The notes below the pieces were generated by a model. It ran no database searches and was not told where the DNA came from. It was given only the letters and a program-made list of their open reading frames with translations. Both the position numbers and the translations under genes were made by a program. Below are positions 25,432-33,707 of a stretch of 33,707 nt of DNA, in pieces. Position 1 is the stretch's first letter, and every line of letters begins with the position of its first letter. The stretch lies in assembly GCA_019683615.1 (NCBI GenBank), contig JADGIC010000008.1, positions 1 to 33,707 on the forward strand. Direction: 5' to 3'. This stretch comes from Alicyclobacillaceae bacterium. GTDB lineage: Bacteria > Bacillota > Bacilli > Alicyclobacillales > Alicyclobacillaceae.

Positions 25432-26721
25432 ATGAGCATGCAGGTCAGCAAACGCCTGGCGGCAGGCGCCAGCATGCCGGCGCCCGGCGGCGACGTGCTG
25501 ACAGACACACAGGAGGCCATCCACGCGGCCCTGTCCAGGTTGGGGTACTCGGATGAAGTATACGAGCTGTTGAAAGAGCCCATTCGCGTGCTCACGGTGC
25601 GCATTCCCGTACGCATGGACAGTGGCGAGGTGCAGGTGTTCACCGGGTACAGGGCCCAGCACAACGACGCCATTGGACCGACCAAGGGCGGGATCCGCTT
25701 CCACCCGAACGTGACACTGGACGAGGTGAAGGCGCTCTCCATCTGGATGACCATCAAGTGCGGCATCTTCAATCTGCCATACGGAGGCGCCAAAGGCGGG
25801 ATTGTGTGCGACCCGCGCACAATGTCCATCGGCGAGCAGGAGCGCCTGGCCCGCGGCTATGTCCGCGCTGTCAGCCAGATTGTCGGCCCCACCAAAGACA
25901 TTCCGGCCCCGGACGTGTACACGAACCCGCAGATCATGGCCTGGATGTACGACGAGTACAGCCGCATTCGTGAGTCCGATTCTCCCAACTTCATCACGGG
26001 CAAACCGCTGGTGTTGGGCGGATCGAGAGGGCGTGACAAAGCCACCGCCTTGGGTGTCGTCATCGCTATCCGGGAAGCAGCTGCCACCAGGAATCAAAAA
26101 GTGGAAGACCTCCGCGTGCTTGTGCAGGGATTTGGTAACGTCGGCAGCAATGTCGCCCTGTTGCTGCACGAGATGGGTGCCAAAGTGGTCGGCATCAGCG
26201 ATGCGGGCGGCGGCTTGTACGACCCGAAGGGGTTGAACATCCCTGACCTCATCGATAAGAAGGATTCGTTCGGCATGGTCACGTCCAACTTCCGGAACGT
26301 GATGAAGAACGAGGAATTCCTCGTGCAGCCCTGTGACGTACTCGTCCCGGCGGCACTGGAGAACCAGATCACCGCCGACAACGCCGACCGAGTGCAAGCC
26401 TCGATTGTCGTTGAAGCCGCCAACGGGCCGACGACGCCTGCGGCCGACGAAATCCTGGCGAAAAAGAATGTCCTGGTGGTTCCCGACGTGGTCGCGAACG
26501 CTGGTGGCGTGACCGTTTCGTACTTCGAGTGGGTACAGAACAACCAAGGATGGTACTGGACTGAAGAAGAAGTCAACCAGCGGCTCGAAAAGATGATGGT
26601 GGAATCGATTCACAATATCCTGCGCACTGCAAAACGCTACCAGGTATCCACCCGGTTGGCCGCCTACATGGTGGGAATCCGGCCGTACGCCGAGGCGATG
26701 CGCTGGCGTGGCTGGATCTGA
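25432..26721 (+). CDS. gudB: NAD-type catabolic glutamate dehydrogenase (GudB/RocG family)
   Basis: The enzyme oxidatively deaminates glutamate to 2-oxoglutarate and ammonium. The 429-residue protein is nearly collinear with B. subtilis RocG/GudB (about 424). It has PTKGGIRF (83-90), the catalytic lysine in GGAKGG (Lys121), Asp161 in PAPDV, and the dinucleotide-binding GFGNVGS. Cofactor preference for NAD is inferred from family resemblance. The ATG at 25432 has an AGAGGAGAG site upstream. An in-frame ATG at 25396 has no good site. It is monocistronic, ended by a long hairpin. Whether it is gudB- or rocG-like in regulation cannot be told. Confidence 0.95.
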   Translation: MSMQVSKRLAAGASMPAPGGDVLTDTQEAIHAALSRLGYSDEVYELLKEPIRVLTVRIPVRMDSGEVQVFTGYRAQHNDAIGPTKGGIRFHPNVTLDEVKALSIWMTIKCGIFNLPYGGAKGGIVCDPRTMSIGEQERLARGYVRAVSQIVGPTKDIPAPDVYTNPQIMAWMYDEYSRIRESDSPNFITGKPLVLGGSRGRDKATALGVVIAIREAAATRNQKVEDLRVLVQGFGNVGSNVALLLHEMGAKVVGISDAGGGLYDPKGLNIPDLIDKKDSFGMVTSNFRNVMKNEEFLVQPCDVLVPAALENQITADNADRVQASIVVEAANGPTTPAADEILAKKNVLVVPDVVANAGGVTVSYFEWVQNNQGWYWTEEEVNQRLEKMMVESIHNILRTAKRYQVSTRLAAYMVGIRPYAEAMRWRGWI

Positions 26722-26760
26722 GTGGCCGGTGCGGCAACAGCCGCCAATGTCAGGGATTCT

Positions 26761-26795
26761 ACACAATTCCGCCGCCCAGTGCGGCGGAATTGTGT
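26761..26795 (+). terminator. Hairpin after the glutamate dehydrogenase gene
   Basis: A perfect 15-bp inverted repeat (26761-26775 with 26781-26795) and a 5-base loop lie 40 bases after the stop. The bases after it are GTTAAGATAG, so there is no T-run. The remaining spacer to qcrA at 26936 (about 140 bases) shows a ribosome binding site but no convincing promoter. Confidence 0.6.
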
Positions 26796-26935
26796 GTTAA
26801 GATAGCGTGGGTGTTCTTTCAAGCTCTTATCCATACCTGTCTGACGGATCTTGCAAGCGTGCTCCGCAACACCGGCACGGCGTCCGGGACTGCCGGCGCC
26901 CGCGAGAGAGCACGTGTGAGGGGAGGATTGGCCAC

Positions 26936-27556
26936 ATGGAACGCCGCGATGGGACACCGCTGCAACCAGGAACAGGTCCCAATCTGCAGTTGGACGACGA
27001 GAAAGGTTTGACGCGCCGTCAATTTCTTACATACGTCCTCGGCGGCACCGGCGCGTTTATGGGCACGGTGGTGGCAGCACCGTTGGTCGTCATGGCGTTT
27101 GACCCTATCCACCGCTCGGGAGGCGAAGCGTACTACAAGACGAAATGGAAGCCTTCCGACTTCAACGAACAGCTGCCTACGCACGTCACGTTCACCCAAC
27201 ACATCGACGACGCCTGGAACTCGAAGGACGTTCCGAACGACGTCTACGTCATCAAGTACCAGGGCAAGTTGATGATCATGTCGCACGTGTGCACCCACCT
27301 CGGTTGCCACGTTGACGGCTCCATCAAAAACAACCAATCGGTGGCGCCCCAATGGGGAGACGGAAAGTACTGGTTCCGCTGTCCGTGCCACGGCAGCATG
27401 TATGACATCTACGGCGTTCCCAGTCCGAATTCGCCGGCTCCCCGCCCGCTCGACTTGTACAAGTACCGCGTCGGAACCAACGGCTACATTGAGGTTGGCC
27501 CGAGCTTTCAGCGCTCGAAGGAGGCCTGGGACGTCAATCCCAACCCGTCCGTCTGA
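26936..27556 (+). CDS. qcrA: Rieske iron-sulfur protein with Tat-type signal (QcrA-like)
   Basis: This is a Rieske [2Fe-2S] subunit of the type found in menaquinol:cytochrome c reductase. The 206-residue protein has a TRRQFL motif (26-31) followed by one hydrophobic helix (about 32-55), a Tat-type signal anchor. The cluster ligands are in CTHLGC (119-124) and CPCHG (149-153), and the paired disulfide cysteines of the Rieske fold are in the same motifs. The ATG has a GAGGGGAGG site 9 bases upstream. In B. subtilis qcrA is followed by qcrB and qcrC; here no cytochrome b or c gene follows, only the pyr-operon terminator. It may serve a bc complex encoded elsewhere or another electron-transfer partner. 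Confidence 0.9.
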   Translation: MERRDGTPLQPGTGPNLQLDDEKGLTRRQFLTYVLGGTGAFMGTVVAAPLVVMAFDPIHRSGGEAYYKTKWKPSDFNEQLPTHVTFTQHIDDAWNSKDVPNDVYVIKYQGKLMIMSHVCTHLGCHVDGSIKNNQSVAPQWGDGKYWFRCPCHGSMYDIYGVPSPNSPAPRPLDLYKYRVGTNGYIEVGPSFQRSKEAWDVNPNPSV

Positions 27557-27575
27557 TGCCGTCACCGGCAGGCAA

Positions 27576-27644
27576 AAGCCGCCCCCGGGCCCCGGCCGCC
27601 GGCCCCGGGCCCGGGCGCGGGGGGCCGGGGCCCGGGGGCGGCTT
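27576..27644 (-). terminator. Very GC-rich 22-bp-stem hairpin between qcrA and the pyr operon
   Basis: Bases 27576-27597 and 27623-27644 form a perfect 22-bp inverted repeat made almost only of G and C. The 25-base loop is itself G/C-only and contains further self-complementary CCCGGG blocks. Leaving the stem on the minus strand, the sequence continues TTTTGCC, so it most resembles a terminator of the pyr operon, about 90 bases after the pyrE stop. It may also stop qcrA transcription, which ends 19 bases before it. Nothing else is seen in 27645-27733. Confidence 0.7.
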
Positions 27645-27733
27645 GCTTCGTGCTTCCGGCGTGTCTGCGCTCTCCTCTTGGAGTTGGTCATGTCCCTTGT
27701 CGGACTTGCGCAGCCGGCTGACCCGCTGCCGGT

Positions 27734-28402
27734 TCACCCTGCAGGCGGCTCGTACCGGTCCGGCGCCGCCCGCCAGCGCATCAGCACGGACACCTCGGCC
27801 TCCGAGACGTACCCGCTGTCCACTGCCACGTCGAGCAGCGTACCATAGTCGACCAAGCGGTACGCCGGAATGCCCGTCGCCTCCGCCCGGGCCCTTGCGA
27901 TGTCGAAGTCGTACGAGAAGATCGTGCATACCGCCAGCACCTGCACTCCCTCTGCTTGCAGCGCGGCCACCGCGTCATACGCCGATCTCCCCGTCGAGAG
28001 CGTGTCCTCAATCATCACCGCCCGCATCCCCGGCAACAGCCGGCCTTCACACTGTTTCTGCCGGCCGTGGCCCTTGGCGCCACTGCGCACGTACGCCGTC
28101 GGCAGCCCCAAACGGTCGGCCAACAGCGCTGCATGGGCGATGCCGCCCGTCGCCGCACCCGCCACCAGGTCAATGCCGGGCAGCTTCTCCTCCACGATGC
28201 TGCGGAATCCCGCCACCACCAGGTTGCGCAACACCGGGTAGCCCAGGATCAGCCGGTTGTCGCAGTAAATCGGCGACTTCCACCCGGACGACCAAGTGAA
28301 CGGATCACGCGGCCGGATCTCCACTGCCCGAATTTGCAGCAGCCCGGCCGCCAGGCTCCGCCCCACGCCGGCCGGGTCCGACAAAAAGACTGGCGAACCC
28401 AT
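27734..28402 (-). CDS. pyrE: Orotate phosphoribosyltransferase
   Basis: PyrE joins orotate to PRPP, forming OMP, the fifth step of UMP synthesis. The 222-residue protein shows the mobile loop around KGHGR (110-114) and the PRPP-binding motif VMIEDTLSTGRS (129-140). The ATG has GAGGTGGAG immediately upstream. It is the last gene of the operon, 61 bases after pyrF, and is followed by the large GC hairpin. Confidence 0.97.
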   Translation of the reverse strand: MGSPVFLSDPAGVGRSLAAGLLQIRAVEIRPRDPFTWSSGWKSPIYCDNRLILGYPVLRNLVVAGFRSIVEEKLPGIDLVAGAATGGIAHAALLADRLGLPTAYVRSGAKGHGRQKQCEGRLLPGMRAVMIEDTLSTGRSAYDAVAALQAEGVQVLAVCTIFSYDFDIARARAEATGIPAYRLVDYGTLLDVAVDSGYVSEAEVSVLMRWRAAPDRYEPPAG

Positions 28403-28463
28403 CTCTCCACCTCACGCCACCACACGCGGCGCTACAGCCGGGGAACCAGGCGCCTCCGCCTGT

Positions 28464-29240
28464 TCACCCCGCGCCCGCCGCCCTGGTGATCTCTTCCCAA
28501 ATCGCATGCAACGCCTCCAGCGGTCGGGCCGCCCGCAGCACGGCGCGGCCCAGCACCAGCCGCGTCGCCCCGCCCGCCACCGCCTCGCCGGGAGTGGCGC
28601 TGCGGGCCTGGTCGTGCGCCTCGGCCCCCGCCGGCCGCGTGCCGGGCACCACCCGCTCGAACCCGGGCGGCACCTCCTCCCGTAACCAGTTGAGTTCACG
28701 GGCGGAGGCGACCACCCCGTCCAATCCCGACCGCACGGCGAGCCGAGTCAGGCGGACGACGGTGTCGACCGGCTCCCGCGCCAGGCCGACCGCCGAGGCG
28801 GCCACCTGGTCCATGCTGGTCAACAGGGTCACGGCCACCAGCCGGGGCCTGGGCCCCTGCCCGCACGTGGCGGCCACCGCCTCGCGCGCGGCGGCCAACA
28901 TCGCCTCGCCGCCGAGCGCGTGCACGTTCACCATCTCCAAACCCGGCCAGACGCCGATGATGGAGCGCAGCGCCCCGGCCACGGTGTTCGGTATGTCGTG
29001 CAGCTTGACGTCGAGGAACACCCGCTTCCCCAGCGCGGCCAACCGCTCCAGCGCGCGCGGCCCGTCGCCGAAGTACAGCTCGAGCCCCACTTTGTAGCCG
29101 TCCACCGCCTCGCCGAACAGCCGTACCCAGCGCTCCGCCTCGGCCCAGGACGGCACGTCAAGCGCCACGTACGTCATCCGCCGGGCGGTATCAAAACGCG
29201 GGTGACACAGCGCCTCCCGCAGCCGCTCGCAGGCGTCCAT
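28464..29240 (-). CDS. pyrF: Orotidine 5'-phosphate decarboxylase
   Basis: PyrF decarboxylates OMP to UMP. The 258-residue protein has the signature FLDVKLHDIPNTV (75-87) with the catalytic Asp/Lys/Asp network. The annotated ATG directly follows the carB stop (TGAATG), with GGTGGGG 8 bases upstream. An internal ATG at residue 22 would give 237 residues, nearer the B. subtilis length of 239, but its upstream sequence is a weaker ribosome site. In most Bacillota pyrK and pyrD lie between carB and pyrF; here the junction is direct. Confidence 0.97.
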   Translation of the reverse strand: MDACERLREALCHPRFDTARRMTYVALDVPSWAEAERWVRLFGEAVDGYKVGLELYFGDGPRALERLAALGKRVFLDVKLHDIPNTVAGALRSIIGVWPGLEMVNVHALGGEAMLAAAREAVAATCGQGPRPRLVAVTLLTSMDQVAASAVGLAREPVDTVVRLTRLAVRSGLDGVVASARELNWLREEVPPGFERVVPGTRPAGAEAHDQARSATPGEAVAGGATRLVLGRAVLRAARPLEALHAIWEEITRAAGAG

Positions 29241-32200
29241 TCAGCGCACCCCACCCGTCGCAATGACTTGCTGGCTGGCGGCTCGTCTCCCGCCCGCCGC
29301 CGGGTTGGGCACCGCCTCGGGCAGCGGCACCGCCTGCAGGCGAATCGTGGACAGCACCTCCAGCAGGGATTTCGCCGTGTCGAGCGACGTCAGGCACGGC
29401 ACACCGTGCTCCACCGCCGTGCGGCGGATGCGGAAGCCGTCACGCTCCGGTGCGCGACCCTTTGTCAGGGTGTTGATGACCAGCTGGATCTTGCCGTCGC
29501 GAATGTCATCCGCCAAATTCGGTGTGCCCTGCGTGAGCTTGTTCACCACCGTCACCTCGAGGCCGCGCTGGCGCAAGAAGCGCGCCGTGCCCTCTGTCGC
29601 GGCGATGCGGAAGCCCAGATCCGCGAAGCCCCGCAGGATGGGCCACGCCTCCTCCTTGTCGTGGTCCGCGATGGTCGCCAGCACCGTTCCGTGCGCCGGG
29701 ATCGCCATGCCGGCCGCCACAAGGCCCTTGTACAGCGCCTTCGCGTACGTCCGCTCGGTGCCCATCACCTCGCCCGTCGACTTCATCTCGGGCCCCAGGG
29801 TGATGTCCACCCGGCGCAGCTTGGCGAACGAGAACACCGGCACCTTCACCGACACCAGCTCTGCCTCCGGTACCAGGCCGGTCGAGTAGCCGAGATCCTT
29901 GAGGCGGCTGCCGAGGATCACCTGAATGGCAAGATCGACCATGGGGACGCCGGTCACCTTGGACAAGAACGGTACCGTCCGCGACGCCCGCGGGTTGACC
30001 TCCAGTACGTAGACGTCCTCACCCTGCACGACGAACTGGATATTGATCAGCCCCTTGACGTGGAGGGCCCGCGCCAAGCGGATGGTGTAGTCGATGATCA
30101 CGTCCTTGGTCCGCTGCGACAGCGAATGCGTCGGGTAGACGGCGATGGAGTCGCCGGAGTGCACACCTGCCCGCTCAATGTGCTCCATGATGCCCGGGAT
30201 CACCACCGTGTCACCGTCGCTGATGGCGTCCACCTCGACCTCGACACCCTGGATGTAGCGGTCCACCAGCACCGGATGGGACGGGGACACCTGCACCGCC
30301 TCGCGCATGTAGGTGAGCAGTTCATCGTCCGACTCAATGATCTGCATCGCGCGCCCACCGAGCACGTACGACGGCCGCACCAGCACCGGGTAGCCGAGCT
30401 TGCGCGCCGCCTCCAGCGCCCCGGCTTCCGACGCCACCGAACACCCCGGGGGACGCGGGATGCCCGTCTCCGCCAGCAGCGCGTCGAATTTCTCGCGGTC
30501 CTCAGCGCGGTCGATGTCCTCCAGCGCCGTGCCGACGATGCGCACTCCGGCATTGGCCAACGGCCCCGCCAGGTTGATGGCGGTTTGCCCGCCAAACTGG
30601 ACAATGACCCCCTCCGGCTGCTCCCGCTCGATGACGTGCAGCACGTCCTCAATGTGGAGCGGATCGAAGTACAGGCGGTCGGAGGTGTTGAAGTCGGTTG
30701 AGACGGTCTCCGGGTTGTTGTTGATGATCAGCGCCTCGTACCCGGCGCGGCGGATGCCCCACACCGCGTGCACGGAGCAGTAATCGAACTCAATCCCCTG
30801 GCCGATGCGGATGGGCCCGGAGCCGAGCACCAACAGCTTCTTGCGCGGGCTGTCGACGACCTCGTCCTCTTCCTCGTACGTGTTGTAGTAGTACGGCGTC
30901 GACGCCGCAAACTCGCCAGCGCAGGTGTCCACCATCTTGTACACAGGGCGCAGCCCCAACTGTTTGCGGTAGGCGGTCACCTCGCCCACCGGGTACCCGG
31001 TGAAGCGGGCGATGGCGCTGTCCGGGAAACCCATTCTCTTCGCGGCCCGCATCAGGTCGGCCGGAACGCTGTCGGCCAAGGCTCCGGCCGATCCCGCCCG
31101 GCCCGCCGCGGCCAGCTCCCGCTCCATCTGCACCAGCGACTCGATGCGATGCAGGAACCAGCGGTCGATCTTCGACACCTCGTGGACCTCGTCGACGGTG
31201 CGACCCCGGCGCAGGGCCTCGGCCACCACGAACAGCCGCTCGTCGTCCGCGTCACGCAGCCGCCGCTCGATGTCCTCGTCGCTCCACCTGGCCGCAGCCG
31301 GCGTCCACAACGAGTCCAAACCGACCTCCAAGGAGCGCACGGCCTTCATCAGCGACTCCTGAAAGGTGCGGCCGATCGCCATCACCTCGCCGGTTGCCTT
31401 CATCTGCGTGCCCAGCCGCCGGTTCGCGCTCTGGAACTTGTCGAACGGCCAGCGCGGGATTTTCGTGACCACGTAGTCGAGCGCCGGCTCGAAGCTGGCG
31501 TACGTCTCGCCGGTCACCGGATTGCGGATCTCGTCCAACCGGTACCCGGCGGCAATCTTTGCGGCCACCTTGGCAATCGGGTAGCCGGTCGCCTTCGACG
31601 CCAGCGCACTGGAGCGGCTGACGCGCGGATTGACCTCAATCACGTAATAGCGTTGGCTCAACGGATCCAGTGCAAACTGGATGTTGCAGCCGCCCTCGAT
31701 GCTCAACGCACGGATGATGCGCAGGCTGGCCGCCCGCAGCATTTGGTGATCCTGGTCGGACAGCGTTTGGCTCGGCGCCACCACAATGCTGTCACCGGTG
31801 TGGACGCCGACTGGATCGATGTTCTCCATGTTGCAGACGACGATGCAGTTGTCCGCCCCGTCGCGCATGACCTCGTACTCCAACTCTTTGTACCCGGCGA
31901 TGCTGCGCTCCACCAGCACCTGGTGGATGGGCGAGAGCGTCAGCCCCAGTTCGACAATCTCCTCGTACTCCTCCCAGTCGTGCGCGATGCCGCCGCCCGT
32001 GCCGCCCAGCGTGTACGCCGGCCGGATGATGATGGGAAAGCCAATCTGCTCGGCAAACTGGCGGGCCTCCGCCATGTTGGTGACAATTGCGCTCTCCGGC
32101 ACCGGCTCGCCCAACCGCTGCATGAGGGCGCGGAACCGCTCGCGGTCTTCCGCCTCGCGGATCGCCGACAGCGGCGTCCCGAGCAACTGAACGCCCTCTG

Positions 32201-32528
32201 CCTCCAGCACCCCGGCCTCCGCCAGTTCCACCGCCAGGTTCAGCCCCGTCTGCCCGCCGAGGGTCGCCACCAGCCCGTCCGGCCGCTCCTTACGGATGAT
32301 CTGGGCGACAAAATCCAAAGTCAACGGTTCGATGTAAACGCGGTCCGCCATCTCCGGGTCGGTCATGATGGTCGCCGGGTTGGAATTCACCAACACCACC
32401 TCGAACCCTTCCTCGCGCAGCGCCTGGCAGGCCTGAGTGCCTGCGTAGTCAAACTCGGCCGCCTGCCCGATGACGATGGGGCCGCTGCCAATCACCATGA
32501 TCTTGCGGATGTCAGTGCGTTTCGGCAT
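29241..32528 (-). CDS. carB: Carbamoyl-phosphate synthase large subunit (PyrAB/CarB)
   Basis: The large subunit makes carbamoyl phosphate from bicarbonate, ammonia (channelled from CarA) and two ATP. At 1095 residues it is full length. The first ATP-grasp half starts [18 protein letters not shown] and contains GGQTGLNLA. The second half repeats this with [13 protein letters not shown] and GGQTAINLA. The C-terminal MGS-like allosteric domain (about 940-1070), where UMP or PRPP typically binds, is present. The start lies inside carA (17-base overlap), and the stop touches the pyrF start. Its place in the pyr operon marks it as the pyrimidine-type enzyme; whether it also serves arginine synthesis cannot be seen. 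Confidence 0.98.
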   Translation of the reverse strand: MPKRTDIRKIMVIGSGPIVIGQAAEFDYAGTQACQALREEGFEVVLVNSNPATIMTDPEMADRVYIEPLTLDFVAQIIRKERPDGLVATLGGQTGLNLAVELAEAGVLEAEGVQLLGTPLSAIREAEDRERFRALMQRLGEPVPESAIVTNMAEARQFAEQIGFPIIIRPAYTLGGTGGGIAHDWEEYEEIVELGLTLSPIHQVLVERSIAGYKELEYEVMRDGADNCIVVCNMENIDPVGVHTGDSIVVAPSQTLSDQDHQMLRAASLRIIRALSIEGGCNIQFALDPLSQRYYVIEVNPRVSRSSALASKATGYPIAKVAAKIAAGYRLDEIRNPVTGETYASFEPALDYVVTKIPRWPFDKFQSANRRLGTQMKATGEVMAIGRTFQESLMKAVRSLEVGLDSLWTPAAARWSDEDIERRLRDADDERLFVVAEALRRGRTVDEVHEVSKIDRWFLHRIESLVQMERELAAAGRAGSAGALADSVPADLMRAAKRMGFPDSAIARFTGYPVGEVTAYRKQLGLRPVYKMVDTCAGEFAASTPYYYNTYEEEDEVVDSPRKKLLVLGSGPIRIGQGIEFDYCSVHAVWGIRRAGYEALIINNNPETVSTDFNTSDRLYFDPLHIEDVLHVIEREQPEGVIVQFGGQTAINLAGPLANAGVRIVGTALEDIDRAEDREKFDALLAETGIPRPPGCSVASEAGALEAARKLGYPVLVRPSYVLGGRAMQIIESDDELLTYMREAVQVSPSHPVLVDRYIQGVEVEVDAISDGDTVVIPGIMEHIERAGVHSGDSIAVYPTHSLSQRTKDVIIDYTIRLARALHVKGLINIQFVVQGEDVYVLEVNPRASRTVPFLSKVTGVPMVDLAIQVILGSRLKDLGYSTGLVPEAELVSVKVPVFSFAKLRRVDITLGPEMKSTGEVMGTERTYAKALYKGLVAAGMAIPAHGTVLATIADHDKEEAWPILRGFADLGFRIAATEGTARFLRQRGLEVTVVNKLTQGTPNLADDIRDGKIQLVINTLTKGRAPERDGFRIRRTAVEHGVPCLTSLDTAKSLLEVLSTIRLQAVPLPEAVPNPAAGGRRAASQQVIATGGVR

Positions 32529-33636
32529 ACGCTGCCCATCTCCCTTCCCGGACCGCGTCCATCATCTCCATGAACTGGTCAAACAGGTCGTCCGAATCGT
32601 CCGGACCCGGCCGCGCCTCCGGATGGTACTGCACCGCGAACGCCGGGTACACCCGGTGCGCCACGCCTTCCACCGTGCCGTCGTTCTGGTTGACGTGCGT
32701 CAACACCAGGTCCGTGCCCTCCAGCGACTCATGGCTGACCACGTAACCGTGGTTTTGCGACGAAATGGCGATCCGCCCGGTACGCAGGTCTTTGACCGGG
32801 TGGTTGCCGCCCCGGTGGCCAAACCGCATCTTGACCGTCTTTGCCCCGCAGGCGAGGGAGAACAATTGGTGCCCGAGGCACACCCCGAACAGCGGCACCT
32901 TGCCGAGCAGGCCGCGCACCGTCTCAATGCCGTACGGGACGTCCTGCGGATCGCCCGGGCCGTTGGACAACAGGACCCCGTGCGGTTGCCAAGCCAACAC
33001 TTCCTCGGCGGTGGTGCGTGCGGGCACCACGATGACGTCGCAGCGGCGCGCCAGCATTGAGCGCACGAGGCCCGCCTTGGCGCCGAAGTCGATCAGCACC
33101 ACGCGCCGGCCCTCGCCCGGACAGCGGTAGACAATCGGCGTTGTGACGTGGTCAACCTGGTCGGTCGGCAGCGGCTGCCGCAGCCGCTCGAACAATTCCG
33201 CCTCGGGCGTGTCGAGGGTCGTGATGATGCCCTTCATCGTGCCCTCGCTGCGCAGCGCCTTCGTCAGCTTGCGCGTGTCGATGCCGCACAGGCCGATGAC
33301 GCCGTGCTTGCGCAGGTACTCGTCGAGGTTGCCCGTGCTCTTGAAGTGGCTCGGGATCTCGCTGTACTCGCGCACGACGAAGCCAAACGGGTGCGGGTGG
33401 CGCGACTCCACGTCATCCACGTTGACCCCGTAGTTGCCAATCAGCGGATACGTCATCGTCACAATCTGCCCGTAGTAGGACGGGTCCGTCAAGATCTCCT
33501 GGTAACCGGTCATGCTGGTGTTGAATACCACTTCACCAAACTTTTCGCCGTCCGCGCCAAACGCCTGGCCGTGAAACACCATGCCGTTCTCCAGCACCAG
33601 CCGTGCTGGGCGGGCCGGTCTCCATGCCCACGTCAC
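32512..33636 (-). CDS. carA: Carbamoyl-phosphate synthase small subunit (PyrAA/CarA)
   Basis: The small subunit hydrolyses glutamine and passes ammonia to CarB. From the GTG at 33636 the protein has 374 residues. It shows the class I amidotransferase triad: Cys253 in GVCLGHQL, and His338 and Glu340 in YHPE. The GTG is preceded by AAGGAGGGTGG and overlaps the pyrC stop (GTGA); the open frame to 33699 is inside pyrC. The 3' end overlaps carB by 17 bases. Confidence 0.97.
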   Translation of the reverse strand: MTWAWRPARPARLVLENGMVFHGQAFGADGEKFGEVVFNTSMTGYQEILTDPSYYGQIVTMTYPLIGNYGVNVDDVESRHPHPFGFVVREYSEIPSHFKSTGNLDEYLRKHGVIGLCGIDTRKLTKALRSEGTMKGIITTLDTPEAELFERLRQPLPTDQVDHVTTPIVYRCPGEGRRVVLIDFGAKAGLVRSMLARRCDVIVVPARTTAEEVLAWQPHGVLLSNGPGDPQDVPYGIETVRGLLGKVPLFGVCLGHQLFSLACGAKTVKMRFGHRGGNHPVKDLRTGRIAISSQNHGYVVSHESLEGTDLVLTHVNQNDGTVEGVAHRVYPAFAVQYHPEARPGPDDSDDLFDQFMEMMDAVREGRWAAYAETH

Positions 33637-33707
33637 GCCTGGCCACCCTCCTTCTCGTTGTGCACAACTCTGCCGCGGCAGATGGTGACCACAGGCCACC
33701 CCGCCGC
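33633..33707 (-). CDS. pyrC: Dihydroorotase, C-terminal fragment (cut by window edge)
   Basis: Only the last 24 residues are present. They read GWPVVTICRGRVVHNE before a short polar tail and a TGA that overlaps the carA start. This is the usual end of dihydroorotase, and pyrC precedes carA in related operons. The start and active site are outside the window. The identification rests on position and this short match. Confidence 0.75.
   Translation of the reverse strand, partial: AAGWPVVTICRGRVVHNEKEGGQA

Noticed and set aside
26819-27691. Minus-strand frame running through the GC hairpin and antisense to qcrA
   Set aside because: The Arg/Pro-rich translation comes from the hairpin itself, and the rest is antisense to a clear Rieske gene.
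28920-30701. Open frame of 593 codons on the plus strand
   Set aside because: It is antisense to pyrF and carB, with no recognisable domain.
30768-32573. Open frame of 601 codons on the plus strand
   Set aside because: It is antisense to carB and shows the same composition bias; no motif or ribosome binding site.
1-33707. CRISPR arrays, tRNA and rRNA genes
   Set aside because: No regularly spaced repeats and no recognisable tRNA or rRNA sequence were seen by reading; a covariance-model scan was not possible here.

Overview
This 33.7 kb window reads as a chromosomal core region from a GC-rich, endospore-forming member of the Bacillota. The gene order closely follows the Bacillus subtilis stretch that runs from pyr through yloA-yloB-yloC-remA-rpoZ-coaBC-priA-def-fmt-rsmB-rlmN-prpC-prkC-rsgA-rpe-spoVM-rpmB-yloU-fakA to recG. 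Sporulation genes (an alpha/beta-type SASP and spoVM), a gudB/rocG-type glutamate dehydrogenase and strong Shine-Dalgarno sites support this. The high GC content and frequent GTG/TTG starts suggest something like the Alicyclobacillaceae, but that placement is inference.

Layout from left to right. Bases 1-97 look like the end of an insertion sequence. A SASP gene follows (290-496, minus) with its own terminator and a forespore-type promoter. Next come recG, fakA and an Asp23-family gene (minus), which share a promoter back-to-back with rpmB (plus). Then a long, tightly packed minus-strand cluster ends in spoVM at 5254. Read in the direction of transcription it is yicC/yloC, remA, rpoZ, a 46-codon Cys-rich ORF, coaBC, priA, def, fmt, rsmB, rlmN, prpC, prkC, rsgA, rpe and spoVM. 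Many of its junctions are 4-bp ATGA/GTGA overlaps. Upstream of it lies a SERCA-like Ca2+-ATPase (minus), divergent from rqcH (plus). An accessory-looking block follows: a DUF2254-like membrane protein (minus), a glutamate dehydrogenase (plus) and an isolated Rieske protein (plus). The right end is the pyrimidine operon on the minus strand, pyrC (partial)-carA-carB-pyrF-pyrE, closed by an extremely GC-rich hairpin.

Functionally the central cluster combines translation (def, fmt, rsmB, rlmN, rsgA, rpmB), RNA metabolism (yicC), transcription (rpoZ), cofactor and pentose metabolism (coaBC, rpe), replication restart and repair (priA, recG) and the PrkC/PrpC signalling pair. PrkC kinase, PrpC phosphatase and the GTPase RsgA are adjacent, as in related genomes. 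Rqc quality control (rqcH), Ca2+ transport and de novo UMP synthesis flank this core.

I found no convincing undescribed multi-gene system; the window is mostly conserved housekeeping DNA. The parts most worth a second look are small or are absences: a 46-codon Cys-rich ORF locked between rpoZ and coaBC; a TTG-initiated 26-codon spoVM that is easily missed; the local absence of gmk, thiN, sdaA and pyrK/pyrD; a solitary Rieske gene; a sigma-E-like promoter before the Ca2+-ATPase; and the large GC hairpin after the pyr operon.
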